A stretch of DNA of 64,000 nucleotides, taken from positions 20,356,070 through 20,420,069 of the forward strand of contig NC_088314.1 of NCBI RefSeq assembly GCF_910592395.1, read 5' to 3'. The DNA comes from Lineus longissimus. Lineage: Eukaryota > Nemertea > Pilidiophora > Heteronemertea > Lineidae. Of this stretch, positions 61,001 to 64,000 are shown in pieces. A program made the position numbers and the translations under genes. The stretch's first letter is position 1. The number at the start of each line of letters is the position of its first letter. A model generated the notes under the pieces. That model worked only from the letters and a program-made list of their open reading frames with translations, was not told the origin of the DNA and searched no databases.

Positions 61001-62046
61001 TACTATGATTGGGAGTGCAGCGCAGGTACGGTGTATTCTAGTTAGGACCCAAAAGATCCGAACTTGAAAAGGAATTGGCCTTTTCAACAATGCTGTTATT
61101 ATAGACAGTATGGAAAGGAGAGAGGTAACATTCTCTTCGTGTTGCTCTTGCCTTCAATAGCAACTCTTGCAAATTGCTTGGAGGCCGATCCCAACAGAGT
61201 ACTTTTTAAAAAAAGAAGAAATTTGGATGGTAAACTGATGACCCCCTCCCTCAGACTAAAAAAAGTTTGTCTTATTAGGCTTCAATGTCTTTTGAGATGC
61301 TCCCTTAGTTCTTATTCCTTTCAAACTTATTCCATGACGTTCATACCTTGAGTTACAGATGAGAAAAAAGACGAACCAGCTTGCGTTTTCCCCTTCAAAA
61401 GACAGAACAAGCTCCATGATCATTGCCTGACGGAGTGGAGCCAAGGGTATAACTGGTGTGCCACCACCTCCGACTATGATAAGGACAAGAAATGGAAGAA
61501 ATGTTATGAACGTGAGTAAATCCTTTGCTAGCGCTATTTTCCAGGGAGTATTCCTCCTCCAAGGAGCGATGAGCGTTTTTTATGCTGTTTTGGTGCCAAT
61601 TGGGTCAATGGGTGTATTGACCTAGTGTCACCATCTTTAGCCAGAGGTAGAGTCAGTCGCAAGATACTCATGTTCCTAACTTAGTGGGGTCTTCGCTTGC
61701 CCTGGCAGAGGCCCCAGAGACAAGGAACCTTGATTTAACGTCTCATACAAGGACTGTGAAGAGTCTTGAAGCCACGCCGGGATCAAACCCAGGCTCTACT
61801 GTGTGGTAGCAGCAATGTTAACCACTGGGCTATGAAGCTCCTTGTATTTGTTTTTGTCTTGTTGATTAGTTCAACATATTCATCCTCACTTTCTACCGAT
61901 GTCAACATGATTGTTTTCCAGCGTGCGTGTTCCCATTCCGCCACAACAAGGAATGGAAGAACGGCTGTATCAGGCAAGGAAACGAATACCTATGGTGTAG
62001 CGTTACCAGTGATTACGATCGAGACAAGCGCTGGAAAAAATGCTAG
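46005..62046 (+). CDS. Secreted multi-module matrix protein: discoidin, EGF, LamG-like, VWD, VWA, PAN, FN2
   Basis: 32 coding exons, 5,457 nt, about 1,818 residues, one uninterrupted frame with matching phase at every junction. The start MLVVFVVGLLASAGFCHAAS is a signal peptide. Order: discoidin (res ~22-174), EGF (~175-207), discoidin (~208-372), EGF (~373-404), laminin-G/concanavalin-like (~405-626), VWDE-like region with a von Willebrand D domain (~627-1106), helical linker and EGF (~1107-1319), a further beta-type region (~1320-1446), VWA (~1447-1636), PAN/apple (~1637-1726) and two fibronectin type II modules (~1727-1818). There is no transmembrane segment or GPI-type tail, so I infer secretion. 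The VWD core resembles VWDE (von Willebrand factor D and EGF domain protein). I know no vertebrate protein with this whole order. A matrix or adhesion role is inferred from the modules. Exons are itemised in the module entries. Confidence 0.85.
47747..49192 (+). other. Discoidin (F5/8 type C) module 1
   Basis: Exons 47747-47860, 48491-48690, 49048-49192. Typical discoidin text: CAAELGLEDGRIKSHQLSAS at the start, WFQVDFGTMTAVSGIKLQ in the middle and ITRK-like IRILPLEYRNRPCFRMELLGC at the end. The module is bounded by phase-1 introns. Such domains bind carbohydrate, collagen or phospholipid. Confidence 0.88.
48071..48250 (+). repeat. ~61 bp unit, three tandem copies
   Basis: The unit begins GAGGCCAGTCTTCCCCCTG and ends GATACCAGTGGGGGCTCAG. 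It starts near 48072, 48132 and 48193. The array is intronic, between the first two discoidin exons. Confidence 0.93.
49378..49476 (+). other. EGF-like module 1
   Basis: A single exon, phase 1-1, codes CPKDCQNGGTCVAKNSCACP followed by QKFSGKYCE. Six cysteines are in EGF spacing. No calcium-binding D-x-[DN] signature is present. Confidence 0.9.
49688..50798 (+). other. Discoidin (F5/8 type C) module 2
   Basis: Exons 49688-49819, 50146-50363, 50654-50798. Text: CNYPLGLESGYIKDNQITAS, then GQYVEVRLGKSTAVTKVAMQ, then FEGSPCFRMELYGCDPK. It has the same exon structure and phases as module 1, so the two arose by duplication of a three-exon unit, probably together with the EGF exon that follows each. 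Confidence 0.88.
51171..51266 (+). other. EGF-like module 2
   Basis: Single phase 1-1 exon coding CAPEGCQNGGWCEDYSCRCT then QGFAGRRCE. The cysteine pattern is the same as in module 1. Confidence 0.9.
51446..52659 (+). other. Laminin-G / concanavalin-like module with basic cluster
   Basis: Exons 51446-51699, 51880-52006, 52375-52659. Text such as GLSISVYLRFLNFKDQTYII, DDSYGVAFFYEKDQVHFRVS and GEWYLFELSWKKEGEITMTV fits a LamG-type beta sandwich. After it comes AAKRRRREIVE (residues ~592-602), a furin-type basic site, and then an acidic segment. The domain call rests on pattern only. Confidence 0.65.
52085..52365 (-). mobile_element. LINE (non-LTR retrotransposon) 3' ORF fragment
   Basis: The minus-strand frame contains WTVDGRRNRGRPKETWCGRV and EKKMKQLGLT, followed by DRSRWK. 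This is the familiar tail of LINE reverse-transcriptase ORFs (GKRKRGRPKTTWRR...). It is intronic in the multi-module gene and only about 250 bp remain. Confidence 0.85.
52967..55987 (+). other. VWDE-like region with von Willebrand factor D domain
   Basis: Exons 52967-53193, 53480-53575, 53695-53884, 54035-54317, 54607-54670, 54903-55112, 55356-55458, 55882-55987. The stretch GRDVLFRCMLPKVEERNVNF onward resembles the part of VWDE before its D domain. SLNDPHMTTFDGR is the classic VWD entry motif (GDPHxxTFDG). LCGTFNKKRDDD, in place of the usual LCGNYNGxxxDD, marks its end. The VWD core is split by phase 2, 0, 0 and 1 introns, unlike the module borders. Confidence 0.82.
56006..56510 (+). repeat. 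~80 bp tandem repeat, about six diverged copies
   Basis: The unit contains GGCTAGCTGTCCGAGGTCCC and TGCTCCGAACCCGTGTGAGA. Copies start near 56010, 56098, 56177, 56257, 56341 and 56426. The middle copies are nearly identical and the outer ones diverged. The array is intronic. Confidence 0.92.
57253..57350. mobile_element. Diverged single arm of the AUH-intron foldback element
   Basis: This 98 bp segment aligns end to end with the left arm at 7576-7674. Shared words are AAAACYAGGC, ACGGACT, GTTCATTTC and CTATTGT...GTGAAAT. The opposite arm is absent. It lies in an intron of the multi-module gene. Confidence 0.7.
57613..57690 (+). mobile_element. tRNA-derived SINE fragment
   Basis: TGTTGTGGTAGAGTGTGTCA (box A-like) followed by GGGTTCATTCCCG (box B-like) at tRNA spacing. 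It is intronic. It is too short and poorly paired to be a functional tRNA gene. Confidence 0.55.
58800..59503 (+). other. Beta-rich region before the VWA module
   Basis: Exons 58800-59018 and 59341-59503. Text includes VKGKYINGELVECPNPFDGI and CYDPQCQTCDWKKGTCIIR, then ANKCLINGQCYSSGEIHPND. The second part, with K-C-x4-G-x-C-Y and a C-terminal cysteine, resembles the VWDE/VWC-like segment CxxxGxCYxxGExxPxxxC. Phase-1 introns bound it. Confidence 0.6.
59745..60474 (+). other. von Willebrand factor A (VWA) module with full MIDAS
   Basis: Exons 59745-59911 and 60072-60474. VVFMIDFSPSVG gives the DxSxS motif, IGPGGTNLLKLL gives the MIDAS threonine and DVAIVFTDGTQTADQ gives the MIDAS aspartate. 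All metal-coordinating positions are therefore present, suggesting ligand binding through Mg2+ or Mn2+. Confidence 0.92.
60475..60755 (+). other. Intron with AT-rich TTAATTA run
   Basis: The intron between the VWA and PAN exons contains a short run of TTAATTAGATAAATAAAT-like text at 60496-60560 and nothing else I recognise. Confidence 0.5.
60756..61025 (+). other. PAN/apple module
   Basis: Single phase 1-1 exon. It has the Cys pattern SIMKCRDMCDSEDKFVCKSV then YDHGHELCRLS, with a final C in YYDWEC, as in PAN/apple domains (C-x3-C-x6-7-C ... C). Such domains mediate protein or glycan binding. Confidence 0.8.
61359..61511 (+). other. Fibronectin type II module 1
   Basis: Single phase 1-1 exon: CVFPFKRQNKLHDHC, then YNWCATTSDYDKDKKWKKCY. 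It carries the FN2 hallmarks C-x-FPF, WCATT and YD-D--W--C. Confidence 0.93.
61763..61840 (-). mobile_element. tRNA-derived SINE fragment
   Basis: On the minus strand TAGCCCAGTGGTTAACATT (box A-like) and GGGTTTGATCCCG (box B) appear at tRNA-like spacing. It is intronic, between the two FN2 exons. A weaker partial copy is at 35785-35825. Confidence 0.65.
61922..62046 (+). other. Fibronectin type II module 2 and stop codon
   Basis: Final coding exon: CVFPFRHNKEWKNGC, then YLWCSVTSDYDRDKRWKKC. The stop codon TAG follows directly after the last cysteine of the module. Confidence 0.93.
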
Positions 62047-64000
62047 AGACGTTTAACAAAGACGTTTGGCTTATATCAAATAGTGTTTGGACACTGATTG
62101 TGCATTGCTGCATATTGTGTATAGAGGGCAATAGTGGTACCCATATTATAATTTCCATTGAGTGACTATATATTGTTCCCCCAGTTATATTACACGGCTT
62201 AACGGAATTCCTTTATGGCCTAATGGTTAGTGCTCTTTGTCTCCATAGCTAGAAGTAAAACTACGTTGAGCACGGTCATCGATCGGATGGGTCACCAGCA
62301 TATATGATACAGTGACCTTGCAAATTTCTGGGTGGATATCACTCTCATTTTTGTTACACAGCTGGTCAACTTTCTTCTTTGGGTCACCAATTTCCCATGC
62401 GTCCGTCCTTCATTATTTTATGAATAAATTAGTAACATTTGCCTGTAAGTAAACAAGTGTATTGTTGTATTTGTGAAATAGAAGGAAACGCAAAACATTG
62501 TCTTCAGAGGTAAAGTAGCCATGGAACCATGAACGAAACCCTTTGACTGGTGTTGGCTGCTTGCTATCTGTTTGGCCGTGTGACTGTCCGATCTAGCTTT
62601 GTCTTACCCTGTGTTGGCGAGACGATCGAGCTGCAACGCCTCATTTGGCATGATTTTGGCTGTCGTATCTCGGTCTCCGTGAAGGCATGATGGTGGAGCT
62701 GCCAGGGCCGATGTGATCTCGCAATCATTGTCTTACAGCTGCACGAAACGGTGGGGCACAAGGTCCTAGGTTGTGACTGTCTCATTTCTCTCACCATTTT
62801 TATATCACCAGGACACTTTTAGACTGTCATCCCTTTAAAATATGGGACACCCAGGCCTGATTCAGCTGGGTTGTGACTGTCTCATCCATCTTCGCGTGTT
62901 GACAAGACATTGCATCAGACAGCCAGGCCCGATTCGGTCTGCATGTGACTGTCTCATCTCTCTCACCGAGTTGGAAAGACGATAGGCACCCACAAGCCTT
63001 AGCCAATTCAACCAAGTGGTGACGGCCGACTGGGTATGTTTGTGGCTGTTTCATCACTACCGCTGTTTCGGGGAAACTGTCCGAGGACAAAAACGGCTTG
63101 GAATGTTAACCAGCTGGAGGAGTCAAAATGAGTATTGTGGTCGATAACCAGCTGGAAGAGTGAAATAAACAGCCTGATGAAAGATGCTGCAGAGTTAACT
63201 GGAAGACGAAATATGCAATTATATCTGATGATTGTTCTATGAGAATTGATCTCTGAGAATTGTGTTTGGCCCAAATAATGCCTCGAGAATGAATTCAGTT
63301 ATGTTAAATGGACCACACCTGTATAAATTCTCAGGTCACATTAGGCCTGCCATTTATCACCATACAGTCAATCTCACACGGTTAAACTCTGTTTCGACGA
63401 ACATATGGTTTGTAATCGATGTTATATATTCAGCCTCGAATAAAATTAACATTTATTCCGTTAAAATCATCACGGCCACAATATTAAGTGGTGTGGCGTG
63501 ATGAGCAGTAACTCCACGGTGGAGGCGATGATCAGCAAATTACTAATCGTGACGTCACTTCATCACCTCCTCCGTGCCAAGCCTACATCATTAGGACCGG
63601 GTGTTAATTTCGAGACCTGCTGGAAGCTGGATCAAATCATACAGGCAGCGGTTACCTGAGGTGACATTTTGATTCGGAAATTGGATTATTGGTGCTTTAT
63701 TGTAACTTTAAAGATGGGAGAAGGTAGGTTGTGCTGAGATCATCATACTATGAGATTATTTGACTCCGGATTTAAATGAAATCGCAAGGAAGAGTCTTTC
63801 GAGCGGGTGGCTGCATCCCACCCGCGCGCTGGATACGGCGCGTTGACTCAATGAACTTGCCTTGCAAATTGACCCATGTTTAATCGTTTTCTCCACAATC
63901 AGTCTATATTTACATACCCCTCATCAACAGCTCTCCTCCCCCAAATTACCCGATGCTTTATTACCGCTCCGGACAATCTGATTCAAGCGCAATAGTCCTG
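62047..64000. other. 3' UTR and non-coding right end
   Basis: It contains a candidate AATAAA at 62423-62428 and imperfect ~75-100 bp repeats carrying TGTGACTGTCTCAT near 62770, 62870 and 62945. There are also two AACCAGCTGG copies at 63107 and 63142, and an imperfect hairpin 63510-63578 with TGACGTCA at 63550. The open frames on the minus strand at 62564-63274 cover the repeats and match nothing I know. No exon of a further gene was recognised. Confidence 0.55.
62423..62428 (+). promoter_or_regulatory. Candidate polyadenylation signal of the multi-module gene
   Basis: AATAAA 377 nt after the stop codon on the coding strand. Confidence 0.5.

Overview
This is nuclear DNA from an animal, most likely a marine invertebrate bilaterian. 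All real genes are split by short to medium GT-AG introns, roughly 80 bp to 2 kb, and there are tRNA-like SINE fragments, a LINE 3' fragment, many small inverted-repeat elements and several minisatellites. The gene set (AUH, vezatin, a CFAP92/KIAA1257-like protein, NOL8, CENP-P and a many-module extracellular protein) is animal-type. I cannot decide between an invertebrate deuterostome and a lophotrochozoan from the sequence alone. Nothing prokaryotic, viral or CRISPR-like was seen. All gene models below were assembled by hand from splice sites, reading phase and remembered family similarity.

Layout. 1-4717: non-coding, with a degenerate ~180 bp repeat and a 1.5 kb minisatellite of 19 bp units. 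4718-11163 (+): the 3' seven coding exons of AUH (methylglutaconyl-CoA hydratase). 13634-19793 (-): complete vezatin in 12 coding exons, tail-to-tail with AUH. 20521-32640 (+): CFAP92-like ciliary protein, 18 firm coding exons plus one probable upstream exon, head-to-head with vezatin. 34552-41690 (-): NOL8 in 13 coding exons, tail-to-tail with CFAP92. 42011-45141 (+): CENPP in 9 coding exons, head-to-head with NOL8, start codons 320 bp apart. 46005-62046 (+): a 32-exon gene for a secreted protein of about 1,818 residues. Its modules are signal peptide, discoidin, EGF, discoidin, EGF, laminin-G-like, a VWDE-like region with a von Willebrand D domain, EGF, VWA, PAN/apple and two fibronectin type II modules. 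62047-64000: 3' UTR and non-coding sequence.

The genes do not form one pathway. They cover mitochondrial leucine breakdown (AUH), cell junctions (vezatin), cilia (CFAP92), ribosome biogenesis (NOL8), kinetochore (CENP-P) and extracellular matrix (the last gene). The most notable points are: the multi-module extracellular gene, in which every module boundary is a phase-1 intron; the NOL8-CENPP head-to-head pair, which also exists in human at 9q22.31 where AUH lies too; two introns with textbook U12-type splice signals (one in vezatin, one in NOL8); and several families of small inverted-repeat elements with two or more copies in the window.
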